Source of the DNA: Pseudonocardia endophytica
GTDB lineage: Bacteria > Actinomycetota > Actinomycetes > Mycobacteriales > Pseudonocardiaceae
Length of the DNA stretch: 64,000 nucleotides
Assembly (NCBI RefSeq): GCF_004339565.1
Contig: NZ_SMFZ01000002.1
Location: forward strand, 3,162,001-3,226,000
Reading direction: 5' to 3'
This document shows, in pieces, positions 31,794 to 40,562 of the stretch (the stretch's first letter is position 1; each line of letters opens with the position of its first letter). A program made the translations under genes and the position numbers. The notes beneath the pieces were generated by a model that saw only the letters and a program-made list of their open reading frames with translations, did not search any database and was not told the DNA's origin.

Positions 31794-32609
31794 TCAGGTC
31801 TGGTGGATCGCTGAGCGTGCGGCGGTCATCACCGGAACGACGACATTCCGGAGATAGGCCCGGTTCAGCCCGCTCCAGCCGTCCTTGCCCCACGCGCTGG
31901 GATGCGTGAACCGAACGAGCAAGGTGGGCACGCCGCGCACGATGATCCGGGACAGGTGTGCGCCGGCGTCCTCGCGGTGCTCTACGACCGCGTTGATGGC
32001 CGTGCCGACCTCGCCCTGGGCGATGATCAGGGTCGGCTCGAGGATCTCGATCGTGTGGGCGAGGTGCCGCAGGCAGCGGTCGGACATGAAGCGGGTGCCG
32101 TGCGATTTCCGGCCGTCACCGTGAGCGGAGCAGAGCCGCACGTTGCTGGTGGCGCACGCGTCGAAGATGTGTGTTGGCTCGTCGAGGTCGAGCAGCTCGC
32201 CGAGACGGTCCGCGCCGATAGGGCGACCGAGCCCGAGACGGAGCGCGCTGGTCACGCCTTGCATGTGCGGGTTTCTCGCCATCATCGGTTTCGCGGCCGA
32301 GGCCATGATCTGCTGCCGTCGACGCTCGATGGAGATCCACTCCTCGGCCTCGCCCATCTCCATGCCAACGATCAGGATGCGAAGCGCGGTCTCGCCCTCG
32401 ACGAGATCGAAGTGCTGGCCGACATGGGGGAGCTGCGCCTCGGCGAACGCGACCCCCGCCCGTGGTGCCGCGTTCTTGGTGAACAGTGCGGATCGTCGGC
32501 ACTCGTCCCGGCTCGCGCAGACCATTCCGCCCTGCCCGAGCAGCTCCCGAGCGAAGTACTCGTTGAGGAGTTCGAGACGGGCCGCAGTCGTCTCTGGCTC
32601 GCTACGCAT
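31794..32609 (-). CDS. Uracil-DNA-glycosylase-superfamily-like protein
   Basis: A 271-residue protein that I cannot assign firmly. Residues about 75-110 (ILIVGMEMGEAEEWISIERR) and 165-235 (SDRCLRHLAHTIEILEPTLI then IAQGEVG) follow the GE-x-PG, helix and 'PLIIALG' order of the UDG fold, and HPSAW near residue 242 matches the late HPS motif that contacts DNA. The catalytic Asp/Asn equivalents are not obvious, so it may be an inactive sensor. ATG 32609 is preferred over the upstream GTG 32630, neither with a strong ribosome site. Confidence 0.5.
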   Translation of the reverse strand: MRSEPETTAARLELLNEYFARELLGQGGMVCASRDECRRSALFTKNAAPRAGVAFAEAQLPHVGQHFDLVEGETALRILIVGMEMGEAEEWISIERRRQQIMASAAKPMMARNPHMQGVTSALRLGLGRPIGADRLGELLDLDEPTHIFDACATSNVRLCSAHGDGRKSHGTRFMSDRCLRHLAHTIEILEPTLIIAQGEVGTAINAVVEHREDAGAHLSRIIVRGVPTLLVRFTHPSAWGKDGWSGLNRAYLRNVVVPVMTAARSAIHQT

Positions 32610-32707
32610 CGCAGCTTCTTGCCCGGCCACGCGCGGACAGTACCGAGCAGGCTTGCAGGGACGGCGTCGCCACCGTCGCCGGTTGCCCCCGTCGACGGCG
32701 ACCCGGC

Positions 32708-33357
32708 CTACCTCTGTGCGTCAACCAGCAGCCTATGGAGGAACAAGCCGATCGTGAGTGCCAACCGGGAGAGACGGGGTCTGCACGGTGGCCGGTTGAG
32801 CCGCTCGCCGATGGCCCGGTTGACTGTCTCATTTGACGGTTGATAACGATGCCGACCATCGCCATGGGTGCGAAGGTCAGTCGTCGGCGTACCTCCGTGA
32901 GTACTACAGAACTGGCGCGCGGCCGCCAGGTTCGGCTTCTCAATATCGCTGTAAACCCCTGTGAACGACACCGCACCGGGAGTCTCCGTGTTGATTCGGC
33001 ACCGTAGGTCGACGCCGGGGCGATCCAGCAGATCGTATGCGTCACCCGGAATAACGGTGCCTCCCTGGCAGTCGACGAAACTGCCGTCGGCTGGCTCCAT
33101 ACGTTGACGAAGAAAGTCCCAGATCCGGATTGGATCGTGCATGCGACGGTACCGCTGGTCGCCGCGGATGACGCCGCAGGCGGCGGAGCCGATGGCCTTG
33201 GAGTCGGCGGTTCCGACGATGCGGGAGCCGAGTCAACGGTATGCGGGCCATCGAAAGTTCCCGCGAGATAGAATGGGAGCCACACCGCGAATGCGGTCAG
33301 GGCGATGAACCCCAACACCCTGATTGCCCGGCTTTCCTGGTGGGTGGGTTCGCGCAT
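32708..33357 (-). pseudogene. Exported/membrane protein gene with probable frameshift
   Basis: One frame gives MREPTHQESRAIRV and a transmembrane or signal segment (GFIALTAFAVWLPFYLAGTF), a Pro/Ser-rich linker and the start of a domain (SGTVACTIQ). Near 33140 the plausible protein continues in another frame (MHDPIRIWDFLRQR ... DLLDRPGVDLRCRINTE ... AARQFC) that has no ribosome binding site of its own. The simplest reading is one small membrane-anchored protein broken by a single frameshift, real or from sequencing. Its plan (one helix, linker, Cys-containing outer domain) resembles the gene at 33574. Confidence 0.4.
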
Positions 33358-33573
33358 TCGTGTTGCCCCGATCATTACAGAGGTCGGCCTCAGGTGAGGT
33401 CGAGGCTATCGGCGGAGCATGCTTGACTGGCTGCAGGTCGGCACCGGTGACGGAGGGCGGCGCTTCGAGTGCGCCGTCGGCCGTCACTGCTCGAGAGCAG
33501 GCCTGGGTGAAGCTGGTGACAGTATCTCGCTAGGGTCATCGGTCTGAATCCGTGCGTCATCCCGGAGTGACTG

Positions 33574-34461
33574 TTGCCTTCCCAGCGCCCACCTCGATGG
33601 CCGTATGACGAAAGCCCGACGCAGCCCCTCCATGTAGTGCGTCGGCCACGGCAGGGGCCGACGGCGTGGATGGCGGTGGTGGCGATCGTCGTCCTGGGTG
33701 CGGTGGGAGTTGTCGTCATCACGCTCGCGGTAACCGCATCGAACGACAACGGTGAATCGGGCACGACGTCGCAGGCCCGCACCGGGAGGTCGCCTCTCGG
33801 TTGCACGGTGGCGGCGACCTCATCCGATCCGAGGGTAACGGCCGTGGTCCCACGTGAATGCACCTCCATCGAACTGGGCAAGCTCTACTGCTCGGCCCGG
33901 GAGCCGGTTGCGTTCCTGGGGACCGGTGGGGACTTTCGCAGCACCGGGATGCGTGGTCAGACCGTGGACAACTTCCGCGATGTCGACGGCCGGTCGTTTC
34001 AGTGGATCATCAGTGCGGCGGGCGAGCCGGTCTCGGTGACCTCCCGCCTGATGTGTAACGACGACGGACGCGTCCTCACGGTCAGCCAGAACGAGATCGA
34101 GACACTGATCGGAGTTGGCGACGATCTACCCCCGACTCTTCTGGCCAAGATCGGTTCCGAGGGTTCGACCGATGCGGCGACATCGCAGACCTCGACCCCG
34201 GCCACTGGGGTGCCAGAGACGGCAGTCGGCGGCGGGGACCCTCGCGAGTGCCGGGCTGAGCTCGAGCGCCTACTCCGTGATGTCGTCTCCGGGCGATTGA
34301 GCGGAGACGAGGCCGAGGCCCGGATTCCCGACGCGGCCGGAACGGTCGCACTCCGGACTGCGGTCGACGCCGTCGGTCGCTACCGGGGGGACGGGCTCAC
34401 CGAGGACGAGTCCGTTGCTGAAGCCGGAGGTGCGTTTACCTACCCATGTGGTGAACGCTGA
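33574..34461 (+). CDS. Membrane-anchored protein of unknown function
   Basis: A 295-residue protein with a TTG start behind CCCGGAGTGA; no ATG or GTG gives a better start. A short cytoplasmic segment is followed by a transmembrane helix at about residues 30-52 (WMAVVAIVVLGAVGVVVITL). The outer part has two pairs of Cys (GCTVAAT, RECTSIELGKLYC) in a domain of about 110 residues, a Thr/Ser linker and a helical C-terminal domain ending TYPCGER. Not recognized. It is one of few plus-strand genes in element A and diverges from the frameshifted gene before it. Confidence 0.65.
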   Translation: MPSQRPPRWPYDESPTQPLHVVRRPRQGPTAWMAVVAIVVLGAVGVVVITLAVTASNDNGESGTTSQARTGRSPLGCTVAATSSDPRVTAVVPRECTSIELGKLYCSAREPVAFLGTGGDFRSTGMRGQTVDNFRDVDGRSFQWIISAAGEPVSVTSRLMCNDDGRVLTVSQNEIETLIGVGDDLPPTLLAKIGSEGSTDAATSQTSTPATGVPETAVGGGDPRECRAELERLLRDVVSGRLSGDEAEARIPDAAGTVALRTAVDAVGRYRGDGLTEDESVAEAGGAFTYPCGER

Positions 34462-34509
34462 ACGGCGGCCGGACAAGCCCCATGTCACTCGCCGTGGCAG
34501 CCGGCCCGT

Positions 34510-34552
34510 CTCCGCCTTCGGTCCCGGCGCGTGCACGCCGGGCACAGCGGAG
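34510..34552. terminator. Bidirectional hairpin between convergent genes
   Basis: Inner stem CCCGGCG (34523-34529) with CGCCGGG (34536-34542); outer arms CTCCGC (34510-34515) with GCGGAG (34547-34552). It lies between genes ending at 34461 (+) and 34598 (-). Confidence 0.6.
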
Positions 34553-34597
34553 CGGTGGTCGACGCCGGACGACCTTGGCTTTCGGGGCGGACCGGGC

Positions 34598-35095
34598 TCA
34601 GAAGCTGAACCCGACGCCGATGCCTCCGCCGCCCTTGGGCTGCTTGACCTCGAAGTCGGTCACCCACCAGGCGTCGACAGAGTTGGCTTTGATGCGGATC
34701 ACCGGTGGGTGCAGCGACGGACCGGTCGCCGTCACGATCGTGACGTCAACCAGGTGCAGGACCGCGGCGGCAACATGCGCAGACTGCTCAACGACGCCCA
34801 TCGCGGGCTGCAGGTCTTGCAGGATGATCTGGCGCTTCTCGGCGTCCGAACCGCGGAATCGGCGAGCGTCAGGGGTGTTCCACACGGAGTTGAACAGGGA
34901 GTCGCGTGTCCCGTCGACGAACGCTGCGGCGCTTACCGGTCGGCCTTGCACCAGCCATGGTCCGGCGAGCAGGTTGATCCACTGTGGGCCTGGCTGTTCC
35001 TGTTCTGTGGCCTGGATGATCGCGGCCAGCCCAGGATCGATGCCGGATCCGTCGGTCTGGCTGTTGGTGACGTCGGCCGAGTTGCTCAGCGTCAT
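34598..35095 (-). CDS. Hypothetical protein, 165 aa
   Basis: Not recognized. A soluble protein with no signal peptide; conserved-looking blocks are WINLLAGPWLVQGRPVSAAA, RRFRGSDAEKRQIILQDLQP and a Gly-rich end (KGGGGIGVGFSF). A strong GAGGAGAGG ribosome binding site precedes ATG 35095. It lies downstream of the defence-type operon on the same strand but is separated from it by a terminator hairpin and 262 bases, so it is probably transcribed separately. Confidence 0.6.
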   Translation of the reverse strand: MTLSNSADVTNSQTDGSGIDPGLAAIIQATEQEQPGPQWINLLAGPWLVQGRPVSAAAFVDGTRDSLFNSVWNTPDARRFRGSDAEKRQIILQDLQPAMGVVEQSAHVAAAVLHLVDVTIVTATGPSLHPPVIRIKANSVDAWWVTDFEVKQPKGGGGIGVGFSF

Positions 35096-35297
35096 GCTGC
35101 CCCTCTCCTCGTTAGCGGTTCGTCCGCTTGTCGGGAGCTGGTGAGGGCTCGTTAACGATGATCCTCAGAACTGGGGAGACATGATCGCGTCGGATCTGCT
35201 GTGGCCAGCTGCCGGTCGGGCTGGTCGCGAGTGCGACACGATTGTTGATCTAGCCTGCGATACGCCGCCGGATGCCAGGCGAAGTCCCGCGTTGTTT

Positions 35298-35328
35298 GAT
35301 GCCGGCCCGTCGCGTCGTCGCCGGCATC
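35298..35328 (-). terminator. Hairpin at the end of the TerB/helicase operon
   Basis: GATGCCGGC (35298-35306) and GCCGGCATC (35320-35328) form a perfect 9-bp stem with a 13-base loop, 30 bases past the last gene of the operon. Confidence 0.6.
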
Positions 35329-35357
35329 ACAGGCGGAGCTGTGAACTGACTGCCGGG

Positions 35358-35726
35358 TCACCCGTCGCTGCGGTTCCCATGGGAGTCGAGCAGTGTCCGG
35401 ACGGTCGCGAGCAGCACACGGATCTCGATGTCGGTCGGCGGCAGCTCGTAGGCGTGGCGGTGGTAGCTCCGGCTCAGTCCCTCCCATGCCGAGCGAGCGG
35501 CTCGGGACACGTCGGCCGGCGCTAGCGTGTCAAGGACGATCAGCCGGGTCCGCATCGGCGCGCCCGGCAGGTCGGCGTCGTGCGCGAGGCAGGCCTGAGC
35601 GACGACGAGTTCCAGCGCCTGCCGGCCGAGATGTCCGGCCGAGCGGGTCCGCTGGGCCGTCGGGACGTGGACGGTGCCGTCGAGCACGTCGCCGGCCTGA
35701 TTCAGCAGCGCCTCGGCGGAGGTCAT
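35358..35726 (-). CDS. Small HEPN-like protein, last gene of the defence-type operon
   Basis: A 122-residue all-helical protein beginning MTSAEALLNQAGDVLDGT. Residues about 28-45 (AGHLGRQALELVVAQACLAH) and 78-92 (WEGLSRSYHRHAYELPP) resemble the two core helices of HEPN domains; RSYHRH fits the Rx4-6H motif of HEPN ribonucleases. Its ATG overlaps the stop of the SMC-like ATPase gene (ATGA), so the two are coupled and may form an ATPase-effector pair. The HEPN assignment is mine by pattern only; a non-catalytic dimerization helper is the alternative. Confidence 0.6.
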   Translation of the reverse strand: MTSAEALLNQAGDVLDGTVHVPTAQRTRSAGHLGRQALELVVAQACLAHDADLPGAPMRTRLIVLDTLAPADVSRAARSAWEGLSRSYHRHAYELPPTDIEIRVLLATVRTLLDSHGNRSDG

Positions 35727-37387
35727 CGGATCGTCGCGCGCAGATCGTCGACCAGCCTGCCTACGCACTCGACCGCATACTTCGGATCTGAGCGGAGCGT
35801 GTCGTGGTTCGCGCTGCCGCACACACCGAGCGCGGTCGACCAGTACGCCACCGCGCGGAGCCAGCCGTCCGTGGAGCGCTCGCGGTCTCCATGGAGGGCG
35901 AGCGCGATCCGCTGGGGCTGGTTGCGCGCGTCGGACCAGGTGGACTCGACAACCTGCCGGTCCGCGCCGCCGGCGAACGCACGGGCGTACCAGGCGTCCC
36001 GGGCGGCGGTCTCGACGGCGGACCGGCACAGTCGCGGCACGACCCGGCGGACCAACTCGTCCGGAACCGCTGGGTCACGGACGAACGCCCGGGCGTCGTC
36101 CACGTCGCGTCGGGCGGGGTCCTGCGTGTCGCCGATCTCGATGACGGAACCGGCGGCGCGGGTGACTTCGACGATCCGGGCGTCCGGGACGAGCCTGCGG
36201 ACCGCCTCCGGCAGCCGGTCGTCGTGCGAGAACACGACGACCTGACGGGTCCGGGCGTGCTCGGCCAGCACCGACACCAGGCCGTCGATCTTGCTGGGGT
36301 CCATGGCCTGGATCGGGTCGTCGAGCACGACGAACCGGAACGGGCTCCCCGGACGGGTGGCGCGCGGCAGAAACAGGGCGAGGTCGCCGACGGCGGCCCG
36401 GAGGTCCCCGGCGGCTCGGTCGACGGTCGCGCGGTCCGGCAATTCCAGGTCGGCGAGGTTCCGCAGGGAGCCCAGCGCGCCGGCGGAGGTCGCCCGGGAA
36501 CCGGTCGCGAGGGCGCGGAGCGCATCGAGATCACGGGAGTGCTTGCGCAGCAGCCGCAGCGCTTCAATCGCGCGCTCGTCCGTCGACTCCGCGAGCGCTT
36601 TCTTCACGGCCGTCGCCCCGGTCCGGGCGTCGTCGACGGGAGCCGATGTCGTCTTCTTCAGCGTGTCGAGGCGTTGTTGCGCCGTGACCAGCTGGTCGAG
36701 CCCGAGGATCGCGCACAGCGCGTCGTAGAGCTTCTTCGGCTCGGCGGTCAGCAGGCCGCTGACCTCCTCGTAGGACAGGATCGGCCGGTACAGGCCGATC
36801 GCGGTGCCCCAGCCGAGGCTGCCGAGCCCGTCCTCGCGCTTCGCGCCGGGCCGCTGTACCCAGCTGGTCAGGTCGTCGAACCGTTCGACGCCCGGTGCCC
36901 AGTCGATCCCGACAGTCGTCGTGCCGACGTCCTGCTCGCCGATCCGGATGCGGATGTGCCGCGGCCCGCGTACGTGCAGGTTTCCCCAGGCGTTCTGCCA
37001 GTCGGCGGCGCGCTCGGCCCAGCGGTAGCTCTTCCGCGTGAGGCCGACCTCCAGGGCCTCGGCGAACGTGGACTTCCCGGAACCGTTGCGACCGGCGACG
37101 ACCGTCAGGCCGGGTGCGGGGTGCAGGGTCAACGTGCGCTCGGGGCCGACCCCGCGGAAGCCGCTGACTGTGATCGACTGCAGGAAGGCGCCGACCGGCT
37201 CGGTCGAGGACCCCTTGCCCGCGGGCGCCGGCTCGGGGCAGTCGTACCGGCCGTCGGCGGCGTCGGCGAGCGCGGCGTCGCCGTCCAGTGCGGCGAGGAC
37301 GAGGTACTTGACCTCGTCCGGTGTGGAGCCGTCCTCGTCGGCGAGGGTGAGGACCACGTCGACGAGGGGATCCGGCGGGGTCGTCAT
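35723..37387 (-). CDS. SMC/RloC-like AAA ATPase, shortened and lacking the ABC signature
   Basis: A 554-residue ABC-type ATPase. Walker A GRNGSGKSTFAEALE is near residues 97-111, Walker B FVVLDDPIQAMD near 351-362 and the H-loop VVFSHDDRLPEA near 380. Between Walker A and B there are only about 245 residues, with little coiled coil, and the ABC signature (LSGGQ-type) expected just before Walker B is missing: the region reads AAVGDLALFLPRATRPG. This looks like an internal in-frame loss compared with SMC-like relatives, which would hamper ATP-sandwich dimerization. GGAGG precedes ATG 37387. It follows the helicase gene by 67 bases. Confidence 0.8.
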   Translation of the reverse strand: MTTPPDPLVDVVLTLADEDGSTPDEVKYLVLAALDGDAALADAADGRYDCPEPAPAGKGSSTEPVGAFLQSITVSGFRGVGPERTLTLHPAPGLTVVAGRNGSGKSTFAEALEVGLTRKSYRWAERAADWQNAWGNLHVRGPRHIRIRIGEQDVGTTTVGIDWAPGVERFDDLTSWVQRPGAKREDGLGSLGWGTAIGLYRPILSYEEVSGLLTAEPKKLYDALCAILGLDQLVTAQQRLDTLKKTTSAPVDDARTGATAVKKALAESTDERAIEALRLLRKHSRDLDALRALATGSRATSAGALGSLRNLADLELPDRATVDRAAGDLRAAVGDLALFLPRATRPGSPFRFVVLDDPIQAMDPSKIDGLVSVLAEHARTRQVVVFSHDDRLPEAVRRLVPDARIVEVTRAAGSVIEIGDTQDPARRDVDDARAFVRDPAVPDELVRRVVPRLCRSAVETAARDAWYARAFAGGADRQVVESTWSDARNQPQRIALALHGDRERSTDGWLRAVAYWSTALGVCGSANHDTLRSDPKYAVECVGRLVDDLRATIR

Positions 37388-37454
37388 GCGGTGTCGCCTC
37401 CGGGGGGAGCGGGGGTCTCCGTGCGGCAGGCTGCTTGTGGTCGACCGCCCGCGG

Positions 37455-40400
37455 TCACGGGCGGGGGATACCTGCTGTTCGGAACATCGGGCGCTCGGGA
37501 CGGGCCACGTTCGCCGCGTGCCGGCAGGCCGCGACCTGGGCGGCCGTGAGTCCGGTGGCCGTGGCCAGGTCGGTCAGCCTGCGTTCCTCGTCCGCGGTGA
37601 TGACGTGGTCGGCCAGGACGGTCTCGAGCAGGTCGAGGAAGGCGTCCAGGCGTGGGTCCCCGCTGGCGTCGCCTGCGAGCACGCGTCGGTCGGGCGGTGC
37701 GGTCGTGCGGAGGTGGACCTCGGCCGGATTCGACGGTGCGGGCGGCGCCGTCGGGAGGACGAGCGGTGCGACGCCGAGGTCGGCGGCGGTGGTGATGCCA
37801 CCTGCGTCGGCGCGTTTGAGGTAGACGCTGAGCAGTCGGCCCGTGGCGTCGGCGTCGGCGAGGGCGGAGTGGGCCCCCTCGTGGTGGAGTCCTTCGGAGC
37901 GGCACAGGTCGGTGAGGCGCCGGCTGGTGGCGCTGGCCAGGCGGTAGGCGAGCCGGCGGGTGCACAGGACAGGCCACTGCGGGGCGGGTCGCCCGGCCCG
38001 CGTCAGCTCTGTGTGCAGGAATCGGTGGTCGAAGTCGGCGTTGTGGGCGACGACGATCGCATCGCCCAGCTTGGCGAGCAGGTCGTCCGCGACGTCGTCG
38101 AAGGCGGGTGCCCGGGCCAGGTCGGCACTCGTCAGGCCGTGCAGGGCTGTCGGACCGGCGGACCGGCCGGGGTTCACCAGCGTGCACCAGGAGTCGAGCA
38201 GCGAACCGTCGGGGGCGAGGCGTACGACGGCGATCTCGACGATCCGGTCCGCGCCGTCGGCGTCGAACCCGGTCGTCTCGGCGTCGACGACGGCGAACGG
38301 GGTCGTCCCGAGCGTCGCCCGGCCCCTTGCCGGCACCTGCGTGGGTGCCGGGGTCGTGGCGGCGGTCGAACCCAGGTCGCGCACGGCTTGCCAGGTGTTC
38401 GGGGCGTCCAGGAACCGGGCCGCGTAGGAGTGCACCAGGAGCTCGCGGGGCAGGTACCGGTCGTGCTTGTCCAGCTCCAGCCCGGGAACCTCGGCCGCGA
38501 GCTCGAGCGCGTCCGGTGCGGGGGAGGCCGCGAGCCCGGCGAGCAGGTCCTGCAGCGACTGCGCGGACACGCCGTCGACGGTCAGCGCGACCCCGTCCTG
38601 CGCGACGGCGAGACCGTGGGTCTGCATCAGCACGGCGAGCGTGTTCATGATCTTGTCGCCGCGCCACGGCAGGACGAGCGTCTCGTTGCCACGGGACACG
38701 AACCCGGTGTGCGCGAGGCCGAGTCGCGCGAACGCCGCCCGACCCTCGCCGAGCAGCCCGGCGGCCTCGGCGTCGATCCAGCCCGGCACGTCGTCGGACA
38801 GGTAGATCCGCCGCATCCGGCGCCGGACCTCGTCGGCGACGAGCGGGCCGCCGGACCCCTCGAACCTCGGCGGGCGGGCGCCGGACGACGGGGTCACCAT
38901 CACGATCTTCTTGTCGGTCTCGACCTCGACCACCCGCCACCGGCGCCCGCCGAACAGCAGCAGGCCGTCAACGCGGATCGTGTGGTCGGCGGCGATCGTG
39001 CCCAGCGTGCGCGACCCGTGGACCACCCGCAGCTCCTCCGGGGTATGGAACGCGGTGTAGAAGCTGTAGTGGTTGACCATCCGGTCGCCGACACGCCCGG
39101 CCAGCAACAGCCCGTCGGAGCCCTGCTGCAGCAGCTCGGCGGCGCCCATGGCGCGCAGCAGGTCCACGAACATCGGCTGGTCAACCCGGCGGAAGGGACC
39201 GCGGTCGCAGAGCGTGCCGAACAGCGCCGATGCGGAGGCACCACCGCGCTGCGCGATGACCGACAGCACCTGCTGGATCAGCGTCGACAGGTGCGGATGG
39301 GCGGGATCGGGCGCCTCCAGGTATCGGTCGCCCATCAGCTGGATCATCGCGACGGTCTGGACGAGCCGGGGCCGCAGCTCGTCCAGCGGCGAGATCTGTT
39401 CCGAGATCTCGTCCTCGCCGACGTGCACCATCAGCCGCGGCACGCCACCCCGCCTACCGGAACGGCCCATCCGCTGTCGCAGGCTCGCGACGCCCGGTGG
39501 CGGGCCGATCTGGGCGACCGCGTCCACCGACCCGATGTCGACGCCCATCTCCAGGGTCGAGGTGCACACCGCCGTCGTCGGCAGGCCGTCGTCCTTCAGT
39601 CGTTGCTCGACGAACTCGCGCTCCTGCTTGGCAAGGTTGCCGTGGTGGGCGAAGAACTCGTTCGGTACCCGGTACTCGTCGGAGAGCCGGGACAGCTTGT
39701 CGGCGAAGCGCTCGACGTCCGAGCGCCGGTTCGCGAACACGAGATGGTCACGCCCGCGCATCCCGGTGAACAGCCGCTCGCTGATCGCGACGAGGTCGGA
39801 CGGCTCGTCCTCGGCGCCGGTGGTCGTCGGGTTCCGGCGCTGGTGGCCGAACACCCGCAGCCGCACGTCGCCCCGCTGGCCGGTGTCGATGTGCTGCACC
39901 TGCTCACCGGCGCCCGGCCGGAGGAACTCCCGGGCGGCCTGCGACGACGCGAGCGTCGCGGAGAGCGCAATCCGCGGGACCCGCCGCCCGAGCACCTCCT
40001 CGGCGCGGTGCAGCAGCGACTGGAGCTGCATGCCCCGCTCGGTGCCGAGGAACGCGTGCAGCTCGTCGACGACGACGTAGCGCAGGCCGCCGAGGATGCG
40101 CGCGACGTCGGGACCCGCAGTGACGAACAGCGCCTCCAACGACTCCGGGGTGATCACGACGATCCCGGCGGGGCTGCGACGGATCCGTGCCTTCGCCGAC
40201 GCCGGGACGTCGCCGTGCCATCGGTGCACCGGGATCTCGAGGTCGCGGCAGAGCAGCCCGAGCCGGTCGTACTGGTCGTTGATCAACGCCTTGAGTGGGC
40301 TGACGTAGAGCACCTCGACGCCCGCCGGGACCGGCCCGTCGTCGCGGGAGCCGGCCAGGCGCGAGCAGATCGGCAGGAACGCGGCTTCGGTCTTCCCGCC

Positions 40401-40562
40401 CGCCGTCGGCGCCGTGATGATCACGTCCGGATCCTCGGCGAGCACTGGGCCGACGGCCGCGGCCTGGACCGGCCGTAGCGAGCTCCATCCCGTCGCGTTC
40501 AGCCAGCGCTGGACGCCGAGGTGGAGCCGCATCTGCTCAGAGGCTGAAGTCGCTGAGCTCAT
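37455..40562 (-). CDS. Lhr-like DEAD/DEAH helicase fused to DEDDh 3'-5' exonuclease (Shango helicase-like)
   Basis: A 1035-residue fusion. Residues about 30-480 are a superfamily 2 helicase with TAPTAGGKTEAA (motif I), VVVDELHAF (II), LSATLA (III), STLEMGVDIG and QRMGRSGRRGG (VI). After a winged-helix-like region, residues about 760-930 are a DnaQ-type exonuclease with VDAETTGFD, AHNADFDHRF and HSALADADATG carrying the DEDDh residues. The last 60 residues (HVITADEERRLTDLA) form a small helical domain. The ATG at 40562 overlaps the ATPase gene by 26 bases; ATG 40532 is an alternative. In operon with TerB and ATPase genes, it corresponds to the helicase of Shango-type defence. Confidence 0.88.
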   Translation of the reverse strand: MSSATSASEQMRLHLGVQRWLNATGWSSLRPVQAAAVGPVLAEDPDVIITAPTAGGKTEAAFLPICSRLAGSRDDGPVPAGVEVLYVSPLKALINDQYDRLGLLCRDLEIPVHRWHGDVPASAKARIRRSPAGIVVITPESLEALFVTAGPDVARILGGLRYVVVDELHAFLGTERGMQLQSLLHRAEEVLGRRVPRIALSATLASSQAAREFLRPGAGEQVQHIDTGQRGDVRLRVFGHQRRNPTTTGAEDEPSDLVAISERLFTGMRGRDHLVFANRRSDVERFADKLSRLSDEYRVPNEFFAHHGNLAKQEREFVEQRLKDDGLPTTAVCTSTLEMGVDIGSVDAVAQIGPPPGVASLRQRMGRSGRRGGVPRLMVHVGEDEISEQISPLDELRPRLVQTVAMIQLMGDRYLEAPDPAHPHLSTLIQQVLSVIAQRGGASASALFGTLCDRGPFRRVDQPMFVDLLRAMGAAELLQQGSDGLLLAGRVGDRMVNHYSFYTAFHTPEELRVVHGSRTLGTIAADHTIRVDGLLLFGGRRWRVVEVETDKKIVMVTPSSGARPPRFEGSGGPLVADEVRRRMRRIYLSDDVPGWIDAEAAGLLGEGRAAFARLGLAHTGFVSRGNETLVLPWRGDKIMNTLAVLMQTHGLAVAQDGVALTVDGVSAQSLQDLLAGLAASPAPDALELAAEVPGLELDKHDRYLPRELLVHSYAARFLDAPNTWQAVRDLGSTAATTPAPTQVPARGRATLGTTPFAVVDAETTGFDADGADRIVEIAVVRLAPDGSLLDSWCTLVNPGRSAGPTALHGLTSADLARAPAFDDVADDLLAKLGDAIVVAHNADFDHRFLHTELTRAGRPAPQWPVLCTRRLAYRLASATSRRLTDLCRSEGLHHEGAHSALADADATGRLLSVYLKRADAGGITTAADLGVAPLVLPTAPPAPSNPAEVHLRTTAPPDRRVLAGDASGDPRLDAFLDLLETVLADHVITADEERRLTDLATATGLTAAQVAACRHAANVARPERPMFRTAGIPRP

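Noticed and set aside
37038-40478. Plus-strand frame of 1146 codons opposite the helicase
   Set aside because: Antisense shadow with repetitive Arg/Gly/Val composition; the minus-strand helicase has all motifs.
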